Assembly: GCF_030463535.1 (NCBI RefSeq) | Contig: NC_132897.1 | Coordinates: forward strand, 7,274,821-7,338,820 | Reading direction: 5' to 3' | Source of the DNA: Salminus brasiliensis | Lineage: Eukaryota; Chordata; Actinopteri; Characiformes; Bryconidae | Length of the DNA: 64,000 bases | In this document: positions 1 through 11,700 of the stretch, piece after piece | Layout of the letters: the number at the start of each line of letters is the position of its first letter | Position numbering within the stretch: the stretch's first letter is position 1 | Program-made: the position numbers and the translations under genes | Notes under the pieces: model-generated | Seen by the model: only the letters and a program-made list of their open reading frames with translations | Told to the model about the DNA's origin: nothing | The model's database searches: none

Positions 1-770
1 AGGGCAGTTGTGTGATGACCGTGAGCAGCCGCTGGGGAAAAGCACAGCCTGGCACTCTGACACAATTGGCCTGCTTTTTGTCGTTTAAGGCAGAATCATC
101 CTCTGGCATTCATTACGCCAACACACACCCGCTTTGTTTCTTTTTTTCCAGCAGTGGACAAACAATCAGCCGTACAGCTGAGCGCCAATCTAGAAAACAC
201 TAACAGTCTAAAAAACACTTACAGTGCAGAACACACTTATAGTGCAGCCATTACTGCCCCCCCCCCCCCCGTCTCTCTCTGACACACACAAACACAGCTA
301 GTAAACCACATACAGATATTGAGTACTGAAACCCAGCTGATATTTTTAGATGGGGTTAACCTCATGGACCTGTCTTCTAACTAACTAAGATAAGCATGCT
401 AAAGATTATCCACATAAAGGTGCAATTCCTACTCATACCGCATGTGGTGCTTCACATCAGTGACACTGTGTGTCCTTGTTCCTTGAAAATCTATCTACAT
501 AAGCCACTGTAGCTGAAGTACTTCAGAGAAGATCAGCGTCTCAAACTACTGCTGTCCAAAAAACCCCGGCCTTGCTTCATTACTCAATGTGATTTGCACA
601 AGAGCATACCACTGCAGCATGCCGACCACGGCGGGCAAGTCACCCCGAGCTATTTTTCCAAGAGCTAAGTGAAGTATTTTGAAAAGTGGTAAAAGCAATT
701 CTTCTGTACATATGCACAGCTGTGCACAGCAAGCTTCATGTGGTCGCCTACTGTAGGTATATTGTATTAT
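1..770. other. Non-coding, low-complexity patches
   Basis: No gene seen. A poly-C run with flanking TCTCTC and ACACAC lies at about 257-295. Confidence 0.6.
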
Positions 771-774
771 ATAT

Positions 775-1440
775 AGTACTGTGCAAACGTTTTTAGCACC
801 TGTAAAAATTACAGACACATCGCTGATCCAAACAGACCCCAAAAGTTCTGTGGAGCGATTAAACAGACCTGGATGTTTTTGGGCCTACGGGCCTACAGAT
901 CAGCTGTATGTCTGTAAGGAACACCCTGCCTGCAGTGAAGCATGGCGGTGTCTCTGTGATGCTCTGGGGCTGCTTTGCTTCCTCTGGCATGGGAAACCTG
1001 CAGCGTGTGGAGGGCAAGATGACGTCAATCAACTGTCAAAAAGCTGAAGCTTGGGTGTCAGTGTCAATTGTCCAACAGGACAATTATCTCATATATAACA
1101 TATATAAGTCCACCAAGACTTGGTTTCAAAAGAAGTCCTGGAAGATTCTGGAGTGAGCGTCACAATCGCCTGACAGGAACCCCACAGAAAGTCTTTGATG
1201 GGATGTGAAGAAGACGTTTGCAGCAGCAAACCCAAGAAAATTACTGAACTGGAGGCCACCGCACATGAGGAATGGGTGGAAGGTGGAGTCTGGCTATGCA
1301 TCACGTTGCAGCAGGTCATAACAGCAAAAGGGTGCTCTACTAAGTACTAAAGATGCTTGTTGTGAAGAGGTTGACTAATTCTGAGACTAGGAGACTGAGA
1401 GATTCTGTAGTTGTCATTAAAAGTGTTTTTTTATATACTA
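775..1440 (+). mobile_element. Degraded Tc1-like transposon
   Basis: A stretch at 908-1030 translates to NTLPAVKHGGVSVMLWGCFA and then SSGMGNLQRVEGKM. This matches the catalytic-domain segment of fish Tc1 transposases (SVMVWGCFS, GNL, VEG). It is preceded at about 775 by a terminal-type sequence, CTGTGCAAACGTTTTTAGCAC. The frame is broken on both sides. The 3' end is uncertain. Confidence 0.75.
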
Positions 1441-2305
1441 TAGCTCTAGTCCCTTGCAATGGAATGAGTCTCTGAAATGTCATTTCCTAAGCTTTCCTCT
1501 AACAAATAATTTTTAATCTATCTTCAAGAGTAGCAGCTGATTACACAAAGCTCTTGTTAAAGTTAAAACACACCACAGTGTTACGCAGTGTCGGCGGCTT
1601 GTGTTTGTGGCCCATTTTGTGAAACAGTGTGGAAGAGGAGCTTCCTGTCAAAGGCATGTTATCACATCTATATGAGACTTTACCCATAGTCCAACCACAC
1701 ATACACATTTACCAGAAAAACCAGCAGACGACAGCCCACCTCTGATGTCCTGGTAAAAAAGTGTCCATGTAAATGCCATCTGTTTCAGCTGGGGTCCATC
1801 AATCAATCAATCAATGAAACAAGCAATTCTGTGGAAAGTGGAGAATGTAAACTGGCATCTTATATGGTAGTAGTATTTGCCACAATCTCCTAACTCCATT
1901 TGAATAGTACAGCAAAACAAATGCACAAATGCAACCCCTCTCTGCTTCCAAGGGTTAACTCTTGTCTTCAGTGACGACGAGAATTTACACACGGGTGAGT
2001 AAATTCCGTCTGTGTGGGTATGCGGCCCTCCTGTCTCTTCTGAAGCTCTGGGTCACTATCTGAAAGTCATCTTCAGCGCAGGGAGGAGCAAAGACGTAGA
2101 TTTGCAGATGTGTGATAAATGCGGGTCAAAGCTGATGTGCGTGATGTTTACGCACACCAAGTCCAGCTTGGCATCCAGTCACATAAAGCATGACATCATG
2201 AGGCTGTTGAATGGCCTTCACAAGTACATGACAGGCAGTAAATGGCAAAGTGCTTAAATGTCAGTCAGACCACTCTGTGGCACAGTTTCCTGTCATACAA
2301 GGCCA
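1441..2305. other. Non-coding spacer
   Basis: No gene or family recognised. A short (ATCA)n tract lies at about 1798-1816. Confidence 0.5.
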
Positions 2306-5300
2306 GACTTTTTGCTCTACTGGCCTTCAAACTGCCAACCAAACCAAACCAAGCAACATCAATAATGTGTGATCTATAAGCCAGACCCCACTTAAAATGG
2401 GGTTTTACGTATTTCCAGCTACCATACATGCACATGGTTTAATGAGAAGGAATCTTTTAAACAAAATGGCTGTGTCATTTTAATGAAGGCCAAGGCCTCT
2501 AGTTGTAAATCTGACCTGTGGACCATCTCCTCTGATAACAAGTATGGATGTTTGATTCCAGAAATTGTGGAAATCTGAATGATTGGGAATCAGTAGAGCA
2601 GGATTCCCCGTCAAAAGACCTGGGACTATTTCAAACCACACATGTGATTTTTATTAAATTTGAAATACTAGCAGTTTGGAGGCAGTTTGGATGCCAGAAG
2701 ATCAAGATCATTCTGACCATGTATGACTAGAACACTTTCCACTGAATGGTCAGACTTTACTGCCCTTTACTGCCTGTCACACACTTGTGAAGACCGCTCA
2801 ACATCCTCATGATGTCATACTTTTACATGACTGGACCCCAAGCTCTACTTGGCTGTGCATGATTGTTATTATGACCCCTCCCACCCCACCCATCTGAATG
2901 CAAGCTACAGAGCATTCCTCCAGGCTCAAGAAAAGATTCCTTTCCCACACTGTCCCACAAACAAGGTTCTTTACGGAACCAAACATGGTTCTTCTACGGC
3001 ATCACTCAAATAACTGAATCTGTAGCACCTTCCTTTGTAAAAATGTAAGCAGTCAAGACAGCGGGACAGTGATCGATGGTCCTACTAAGCTGAATAACAC
3101 ATTTCTGTACCTTAGCTTCATTTACTGCACCACCTGTTTAGCCCAGTCCCTGAACATGTGCGATATTGCGCTAAATTAGCTAGATCTGTCAATGATGCGC
3201 TGTAAGCTCCTTCAGGTGGGTAGATGTTCTATCACTGACAATGTTGTTTCTTTGTTTTCCTCTAAGTAAAAAAACAGCCCAATGACTAGCCTCGATCTGC
3301 AAGTCCAGAAGCTTTGGAGTCAACTCTCAATTCCCAAATGTCTGGAATCTGAAAAGCGGCTGCGTATGGGATCCACTACCAGCCCTACAGTCAGAACCAT
3401 GGCTGCTCATGCTAGGTTTGGCTGGGTTCAGACTTCAGGATCCTAGCCTGCTTCCACTTTTAAGAGATTGTGGTCTTTGCTTACACCTTTTAGTTAGCTT
3501 TAGCTCTTCTACTTACTTTTATTAGGCACACCTTAAACTATTTTAACCTGGCTCAGTGGACTCACTTGTCCTAGCACTGAGGACACAATGCTCCATGAAA
3601 AGATGGATTAGCCTGAACTAGGGCTGAGCAATTAATAGAACATTTACTGAAACTGACATTCATCCCATGTTGATTATTTCTGTGTTCATATACTGTCCCT
3701 GTAGTCACGTGACTCCGCCCCATCCAGTCTGTGACATGGGCTATGTTCAGACTGCAGGCAACTCGGATTTGTTTCTCAAATCAGATCTGATGAGAGGTCC
3801 ATTCGCACTGTTGTCAGATCGGATTTGTTTGCATGTCCGCATATCTATAGATTAAGAATTTACAGATCTGCATGGGTTGCTGTGGTAATGGCATAGGTAC
3901 TAACAAGCTGATTTATGGAAGTAGAAGCAGGAGAGATGGAGGTTGCTTTGGATTTGACATGGTCGTTGTCTGTCGCCTTGCGACTTTTTGCTCTACTGGC
4001 CTCCAAACTGCCAACCAAACCAAACCAAGCAACATCAATAATGTGTGATCTATAAGCCAGACCCCACTTAAAATGGGGTTTTACGTATTTCCAGCTACCA
4101 TACATGCACATGGTTTAATGAGAAGGAATCTTTTAAACAAAATGGCTGTGTCATTTTAATGAAAGCCAAGGCCTCTAGTTGTAATTCTGACCTGTGGACC
4201 ATCTCCTCTGATAACAAGTATGGATGTTTGATTCCAGAAATTGTGGAAATCTGAATGATTGGGAATCAGTAGAGCAGGATTCCCCGTCAAAAGACCTGGG
4301 ACTATTTCAAACCACACATGTGATTTTTATTAAATTTGAAATACTAGCAGTTTGGAGGCAGTTTGGATGCCAGAAGATCAAGATCATTCTGACCATGTAT
4401 GACTAGAACACTTTCCACTGAATGGTCAGACTTTACTGCCCTTTACTGCCTGTCACACACTTGTGAAGACCGCTCAACATCCCCATGATGTCATACTTTT
4501 ACATGACTGGACCCCAAGCTCTACTTGGCTGTGCATGATTGTTATTATGACCCCTCCCACCCCACCCATCTGAATGCAAGCTACAGAGCATTCCTCCAGG
4601 CTCAAGAAAAGATTCCTTTCCCACACTGTCCCACAAACAAGGTTCTTTACGGAACCAAACATGGTTCTTCTACGGCATCACTCAAATAACTGAATCTGTA
4701 GCACCTTCCTTTGTAAAAATTGTAAGCAGTCAAGACAGCGGGACAGTGATTGATGGTCCTACTAAGCTGAATAACACATTTCTGTACCTTAGCTTCATTT
4801 ACTGCACCACCTGTTTAGCCCAGTCCCTGAACATGTGCGATATTGCGCTAAATTAGCTAGATCTGTCAATGATGCGCTGTAAGCTCCTTCAGGTGGGTAG
4901 ATGTTCTATCACTGACAATGTTGTTTCTTTGTTTTCCTCTAAGTAAAAAAACAGCCCAATGACTAGCCTCGATCTGCAAGTCCAGAAGCTTTGGAGTCAA
5001 CTCTCAATTCCCAAATGTCTGGAATCTGAAAAGCGGCTGCGTATGGGATCCACTACCAGCCCTACAGACAGAACCATGGCTGCTCATGCTAGGTTTGGCT
5101 GGGTTCAGACTTCAGGATCCTAGCCTGCTTCCACTTTTAAGAGATTGTGGTCTTTGCTTACACCTTTTAGTTAGCTTTAGCTCTTCTACTTACTTTTATT
5201 AGGCACACCTTAAACTATTTTAACCTGGCTCAGTGGACTCACTTGTCCTAGCACTGAGGACACAATGCTCCATGAAAAGATGGATTAGCCTGAACTAGGG

Positions 5301-5659
5301 CTGAGCAATTAATAGAACATTTACTGAAACTGACATTCATCCCATGTTGATTATTTCTGTGTTCATATACTGTCCCTGTAGTCACGTGACTCCGCCCCAT
5401 CCAGTCTGTGACATGGGCTATGTTCAGACTGCAGGCAACTCGGATTTGTTTCTCAAATCAGATCTGATGAGAGGTCCATTCGCACTGTTGTCAGATCGGA
5501 TTTGTTTGCATGTCCGCATATCTATAGATTAAGAATTTACAGATCTGCATGGGTTGCTGTGGTAATGGCATAGGTACTAACAAGCTGATTTATGGAAGTA
5601 GAAGCAGGAGAGATGGAGGTTGCTTTGGATTTGACATGGTCGTTGTCTGTCGCCTTGCG
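2306..5659 (+). repeat. 1.68-kb tandem duplication, two near-identical copies
   Basis: Copy 1 spans 2306-3981 and copy 2 spans 3982-5659. The offset is 1676 before a one-base insertion (extra T near 4719) and 1677 after it. I noticed roughly seven substitutions, for example at the paired sites TTCAAACT/TCCAAACT and CCTCATGATG/CCCCATGATG, so identity is about 99.5%. The junction (TTGCGACTTTTT) shares only two or three bases. No gene lies in the unit. Confidence 0.93.
3739..3981. mobile_element. Truncated left part of the same MITE
   Basis: Identical in sequence to the first 243 bp or so of the element at 5416. It is cut by the tandem-duplication junction at 3981/3982, so it lacks the right terminal repeat. 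Confidence 0.85.
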
Positions 5660-5830
5660 AGTGACGCAAACTTTGGAAATCCAATTTGAGCAGCTAGATC
5701 GCCCAGAGCGATTTTCAAAAAATCTGATTTCATGTGGGGTTTTGCCTGTACAGACCAGATCTGGATATAATCTAGATATGCCAAAAATCTGGAGAGGGAA
5801 AACATTTGGGAGGGCAGTCTGAACATAGCC
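5416..5830. mobile_element. MITE with terminal inverted repeats, full length
   Basis: A 17-bp GGCTATGTTCAGACTGC at 5416-5432 is mirrored by its exact reverse complement at 5814-5830. The interior is non-coding. The element is 415 bp. I could not settle the target-site duplication, so the superfamily is open. Confidence 0.8.
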
Positions 5831-7239
5831 ATGGAAGCACTGAGAGAACCCGAGAACCCGAACACTGAGCCAACTAAGCAACTCGAACATGTCATATAAG
5901 CCTTTATTCAGAATCGATGTCAAATATTTATTCGTGATATTGATCTGAGGTCATATTGCCCAGTACTAGCCTATGTGTAGTTTTTGCAGGCTATAATTTG
6001 CGCTAGGTATCTTAACATAGTCACTAACAATTTAGCAGGTAGTATCAATTTAGCAATGTTGACCCTGATTCTGTCTACAGCTGGTGGCCGTTGGATAAAA
6101 ATTCAGATCTGACTGGATTCAAAGCTTGGTCCTGTTGTTTGGATCAAAATGTTTGATTAAAGCTCTTGTCCATAGAAGCCTGTCTTATTGTTTTGACCCT
6201 GTGCTGTTCCAGGAACTGCCGCTAAGTGCTAGCTTAGGCAGCCATTCAGAGAGAATTAGCTTTCAAAAGAACTTAATTGCCTGAAATAATTGCTTACACA
6301 TTGCACGGATGCTGCATGAACCATGCAAATCCATTTCCCCACTGATTCATGGACAGGACTCTTCTTGTTGGCTTGTTTGGAGGCTCAGAACTTGATGATG
6401 AAGAGCAGGGCCAAAGAAGCCCGGAGTGCTAATGGCCCTGAGGTATCTGCTGGCACTTTACATTAGTGTGAATACGTTAAAGTGATTTCCTTTAAAGGCC
6501 AGGCTAATAGCGTCTTCGATCTTATGAGACCGAGACGTTGGTGTGACATGGGGAAAACGTTGGGGAGACATCAGGATAACTCTGGTTACTGCTATGGGAT
6601 TACTGGTGCAGTCTGAGTCTGCACATTTCATGCACACACAGACACTCCAGAGCTATACCAGGATGGAAATCAAGCAGTGTGTGTTTAGTTCCAATCAATA
6701 GCACCAGAGACTACAGAGCCAGGCCCTCACCTTTTCCCCATTGCAATGCGTTTTTCTTAACCGGTTGGATGTCTTCTGTGGCTTAGGTCTATACTCAGGT
6801 TTGCTTTCAGTGTGAAACATTAGAACGACTTTGGACGTTGATCGGAAGTGGATTAACAATGTATCTGTCTTTAGGTTAAAAAGGAGAGTAGAAAGTGGTT
6901 AGAAATGCAGTAAAATGGCAGCAACACTTCTCATTTTCTCGTACTGACAGTCTGAGGACTGCACTTTGCCACAAAGCTAACAAGTATATAACAAGTGCTG
7001 CTGAGAGGAGATGTAATCTTAAGTTAGGCTGGGGCTCTCTCTGTAAACATTATTCTGAAGGGAAGTGCTGTGAAGACATACTGTGCCGTCAATGTGTCAA
7101 AGTCTGTAGCAATAGCATGTCGACTCAACATCACTACAATGATATTAGCAATGCGTCGCTATTGCAGTGTTGACTCTCCCAGCATTGCTACTTCGGCATT
7201 AGCACTGCAATCGCGTCGACTGCCAGCGTCATCCAGCAC
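5831..7239. other. Non-coding spacer
   Basis: No gene, RNA or named repeat recognised in about 1.4 kb. Confidence 0.5.
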
Positions 7240-7292
7240 TTTGAAAGTCGCTCTGGATAAGAGTGTCTGCTAAATGCCATAAATGTAAATGT
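7240..7292 (+). mobile_element. SINE/L2-type 3' tail fragment
   Basis: Contains AAGTCGCTCTGGATAAGAG and then GTCTGCTAAATGCCATAAATG, the stem-loop tail shared by UnaL2-type LINEs and their SINE partners in fish. No head is attached. Confidence 0.7.
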
Positions 7293-7417
7293 CGCCACCA
7301 CGCCGTTAGCAACACTACCAGCATCCCTATGGCCTCCCTCAGCATCCCTATTACAACGTTAGTCACAAGCCATGTTCATGCGGTCCTGGGCCCTATACAT
7401 TTAAAAACTAGTAAATA

Positions 7418-7640
7418 TGTGGTTGGTGTGGTGCAGCAGATAACACCTCTACCTGCCAGTGAACTACCACACCACGTGGGAGACTGGGGTTCAATTCCCG
7501 GTCTGGGTGACTATGCTGCACTACACCAATAAGAGTCCTTGGGCAAGACTCCTAACACTACATTAGCCCACCTCTGTAATACAAGTAACCTTGTAAGTCG
7601 CTCTGGATAAGAGCGTCAGCTAAATGCCATAAATATAAAT
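7418..7640 (+). mobile_element. tRNA-derived SINE with L2/UnaL2-type tail
   Basis: A-box-like GGTGCAGCAGATAAC near 7427, B-box GGTTCAATTCCCGG at about 7488-7501, and the tail GTCGCTCTGGATAAGAGCG at about 7596-7614 followed by TAAATGCCATAAAT. The layout is that of a complete SINE. Confidence 0.85.
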
Positions 7641-9040
7641 ATATGTGGTCTATGTCTAAGGGCTCTAAGAGCAAGGCCTAGATCCCTGACCCCCTTCCCA
7701 GACTCATCTTCTTTCTGAGCTCTCTGCCTCTTCCCATGATGAACCCAGACTAAATGTCTGGGGTTTAAACAAGACAGGATCCTTCAGAATCCTCTCTAAC
7801 CATGTTCTAATCTTCTGCAGATGCTGGGCTGGCTGCACCTGATTCTAATTTTCCCACATTTTAGATGTTGCAATATAGATATGCCAAAAATCTGGAGAGG
7901 GCAAACATTTGGGATGGTATCAATTAAGTAAATTTGGGGTGTTTCAAGTTTTACCTCACAATTGTTTATTACTAGTTATGTTACATCCATCTTCCAATAC
8001 TGTTCAATAAAGTTTACAGTATATGTGTATATACTTCTGGAATAAATGCATTATCAAATATCACACTATATTCTGGAAGGGAGGGGGTGTCAGCACAGCT
8101 ACAAAACTCTGTAAAAGCATTTTTGTAGGCCATGCAAAAAAATACAACATCCTATCTATGTGCTTCTGGTATTATTAGTGCGGCCCCTTACATAAACTGC
8201 TAATGCATAACTAATTGGCCATTTATCATGCTCATCAAAACAGCACCTACCACCTACGCCTTCCAACCAGTGTCACTGAGCACCATGCGTCACCATTATT
8301 CATCTAGTTGCTTCCAAATCCTTACTTCAAAAGGTCTAGCCGGCTTTGTTTCCTCGCCAGATTTGTTGAAATGCAGCATGTGGCAGTGGTTTCATGCGAA
8401 ACAACCACAAGTGCACAAACCAAACAGGAAGGAAAGATTGATCAAGACTCAAGCAGTCCCTCACAAAAAAAGCAAGCCAGCCTCTGGAAGCTAACTGACC
8501 TCTTTAATCTTACATGAAACTCCTTTGAACGTTTAAACCCTCCTCATGACTATTTCTAGACTTTCACCTAAACAGAAATAGCAGCCTGAAGCCTCGTCAT
8601 GGCAGCAATTAAATTCAAGGCAGTATGATCAACACCAGCTCCTCTCCCACCAGAGTCAACTCCCACCATAGTAACCAAACATGTCATTAGGACCAGGCCA
8701 GGACATGGAGTGTGCTGCTCCGGCACGTCCTCCAGCCACCAACCACAGCCTTCCACTCTAATTTGTGTGCTGCCAGATACATTCCTGGTAGTGATCAGAG
8801 AGAGGTGCTATGCAGCTCGGGCTGACGTACTGTGTGAGATACAGTACTGTAGAAAGGCAACGGTTACAAGATCCAGCAGTTTAGCTTTTCTTTCTGCATC
8901 TTCAAGATAACGTTTTCTCATATTCCTGAATGCAGATGATGTTTTTCTGTAAATCTGTAAATCAAAAACAACCTATGTTTGTTTACAAGATTATTTTTAT
9001 GATGAACAATGTTGTGAACTTTACGATATTTTAGCTGTTA
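7641..9040. other. Non-coding spacer
   Basis: No gene recognised. A 40-bp fragment of the 5416 MITE interior (ATATGCCAAAAATCTGGAGAG) lies at about 7879-7899. Confidence 0.5.
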
Positions 9041-9044
9041 GATG

Positions 9045-10000
9045 CAGTCCTGTTCCCAGTGTGTGATGCAAGGCTGGGCATGACACAAAAGCTCAGACTT
9101 TGAGAGCAATTTTGCCTTAATCAGACGTATTCAAGCAGATAAAAATTGCATCCTTTTTATGAAATAACGATATCAAAATAACAACGCCATTCCAACTCGG
9201 ACACACCCATCCTGTTCTGGAATAGTGTGCTTGTATACAGCTTTTTGATAAGTGAAATAGTACAGTACTGTACAGTAATGTTTTGTGAGGTAGTGATCTA
9301 GAAGTTAAGTATACTCTTTTTTATTGTTTTGGCTCTATGCCCAATCATTCAGCATTTATAAATAGTTTGCATAACATTAGGCCTAACAGCCAATGGGATC
9401 TCCAAACCGCTGATAGCTGCAGTCTAGTTCACAGTCTATGATGCCATGTTAGGTGTGACACAAAAGCTCAGACTCAGCTTTGACACTAACCTTGCCTTGA
9501 TCAGATGTATACAAGCAGCCAAAAATGGCAAAAATAAGACGTACCATACGATCTATTATTGTTCTGCTTACGTTTTATTATTTTCTTTATCTTTATTATA
9601 ATTCCACCTTTTTTATGCTGCTACTCCTACAATGTTTGAGATATTCACATGTCCGTCCTGATCTGGAATAGTGTGCTTTTCAATAAGTGCAATAGTATTT
9701 TTCCAGTAGGATTTTGCAGGCTAGTGACATAGAAGTTGAGTATTCCTTGAAGTTGAAGTACTTCTTCAACTTCAATTTTATTCTAAATTAATTTGACTAA
9801 TATTTGAGTGTTTAGGAAACAGCAAAAATAGGTTAATATAATAATTCAGCACTGTAAGTCATGGGCAAAGACTGTAGAGTGTGTAACTAGTGCACTGTAA
9901 TGGAAAGTAATAGTTTTTTATAGGCAGATTGCGTAATATTAGGCCTAAAAGCCAATTGGCACAATGTGGGTACCTTGGCTCTCCAAACCGCTAAAATGGA
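9045..10000 (+). repeat. Old, diverged tandem duplication
   Basis: Shared landmarks occur in order with variable spacing: GACACAAAAGCTCAGACT at about 9080 and 9457, GGAATAGTGTGCTT at 9219 and 9665, TAGAAGTTAAGTAT/TAGAAGTTGAGTAT at 9300 and 9730, and TATTAGGCCTAA-type sequence at 9373 and 9935. The spacing of 380-560 bp shows many indels. No coding content. Confidence 0.65.
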
Positions 10001-10789
10001 GAGGCTGCCTAGTACTGGCTGTAGAATTGTTGGGCTTGGTAGAGTTGCAGTTCAGAAAGTGTAGAATTGATTTTGTAGCATTACTTGTGTTTGGCCTACT
10101 GCTACAGTAATGTTATTCAGTCTCTAATTTATCATTTTCTTTAGACCCCAGCATTGTGAACATAGTCCTTGCAGTTGCAGAGCTATTTTTAAATCTTTTT
10201 CAGTTTGTCCTTTCAGATGCAAATTCTCTAGAAAAATGGCTTAGGGCCCAAGTGGGTCAAAAGACATTTTCACAATGCATGACATTCAATATGCAAAGGT
10301 GTTGATAGCAACTTTACATTTCATGTAAATGACCTGGGGTATCAAGCCGGGGTGTCCTAAAGCTCAAAAATGCAGCTAGGCCAACATAAGCCTACTGCCA
10401 ATTTGCAAGCTAGACGCCGACCACTGAATTATAATAATAATGTAGAGGTATTAATATGGCAGAAACCACTGAATGAGGAAATAAACATATTACTGGCAAG
10501 ACTGCAACTGAGCCCAGCTATCTGTCTGACTGAGAACTGATAACAGTGCAGAACAGTCCAGTTAGAAAAGTTTTCTCCTGGATTTCCTCTGGGTGGACTA
10601 AGACCCACTCAGCCCCCCAAACTGAACAGAACAACAGTTCACATCAACATTTCCTTTTCAAATAAAATAAATGAGGAAAATAATTAAAACAATTTGTTAA
10701 CAATAAACAAATCATTACATAACAACATAACAGGCTGACATCCAATCAGCAACTGATCCTTGTACACTAATAAAGTATAGAAGTCCTGA

Positions 10790-10870
10790 GGAACCTTTAG
10801 GGGTTCTTAAGAAGTTTTAGGAACCTTCTAAGGTGCTTTGAGGAACCTTCAAGTAAAGGTTTTTGAAGAA
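10790..10870. repeat. GGTTCCTCAAAG-type palindromic dispersed repeat
   Basis: Repeated AAGAACCTT/AAGGTTCTT-like pieces in both orientations. Similar patches occur at 2960-3010, 14430-14590, 16130-16870 and 58280-58500. Confidence 0.5.
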
Positions 10871-11146
10871 AAAAGGTGTATTACTCAGAGTAACAACAGG
10901 GACTTTACAAACTGGTGGGGCTATACTAGGGGTAATACAAGTTTGTAGATTAACTTTGATGAGGTAATGTGAGATCATTCCCACTCTTATTTTTATGCCT
11001 TGCAATTCAGTAACTGCTCTGCAGACTTCAGCAACTGATTCAGTGACTAAGCGAAACTAAGGGTGTTTGCTCCTGCATCAAGACGGTTCTATTAATATTT
11101 CAGTGGTCACATTCAGATTCCACTACACTGGATTCATGTCCGGTGT

Positions 11147-11700
11147 AAACAGTTCTAATATACACTGTGATTGGATTTTGATAGGATCACTTAAACCAGC
11201 CTAAACAGACCTAGGATGCAATGTGATCAGATTTTGATTGGTTCACACAAACCAGCAAAAACAGACCTAGGACACATTGGGATCAGATTGTTATCAGATA
11301 ACTTAAACCAGGGTAAACAGACCTAAGATGCATTGTGATTGGATTTTGATTGGGTCACTCAAATCAGCCTAAACAAATGAAGGACAAATTGTGTTCAGAT
11401 TATGATTGGATCACTTAAACCAGGGTAAACAGACCTAAGATACATTGTGACTGGATTGTGATTGGATCACTTAACCAGCATAAACAAACCTTAAACATAT
11501 TGTGATCTGATTATGACAGGATCACTCAAACCAGTGTAAACAACCTAGGATGCACTGTGATCAGATTTCGATCGGATCACTCCAATCAGCCTAAATAAAC
11601 CTAGGATGCACTGTGATCAGGTTACGATCTGATCACTCAAACCAGTGTAAATAGACTTAGAATGCACTGTGATCGGACCGAACCACCGTTGGATCGAACC
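11147..11700 (+). repeat. 56-bp minisatellite, about 10 copies
   Basis: Units begin AAACAGACCTAGGATGCA, continue with TGTGATCAGATTTTGATTGG and end ATCACTCAAACCAGCGT. Ten units of 55-56 bp can be laid out, and divergence between units is moderate. Confidence 0.9.

Noticed and set aside
2548..2730. A 60-codon frame repeated identically at 4224-4406, suggesting a duplicated small gene
   Set aside because: The identity comes from the 1.68-kb tandem duplication of non-coding DNA. No family resemblance or start context supports coding.
7418..7640. A functional tRNA gene
   Set aside because: It has A- and B-box-like sequences but no cloverleaf I can close, and it runs into a LINE-type tail, so it is a SINE.
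11147..11700. A CRISPR-like array
   Set aside because: The 56-bp units are directly joined with no unique spacers, and the genome is a vertebrate.
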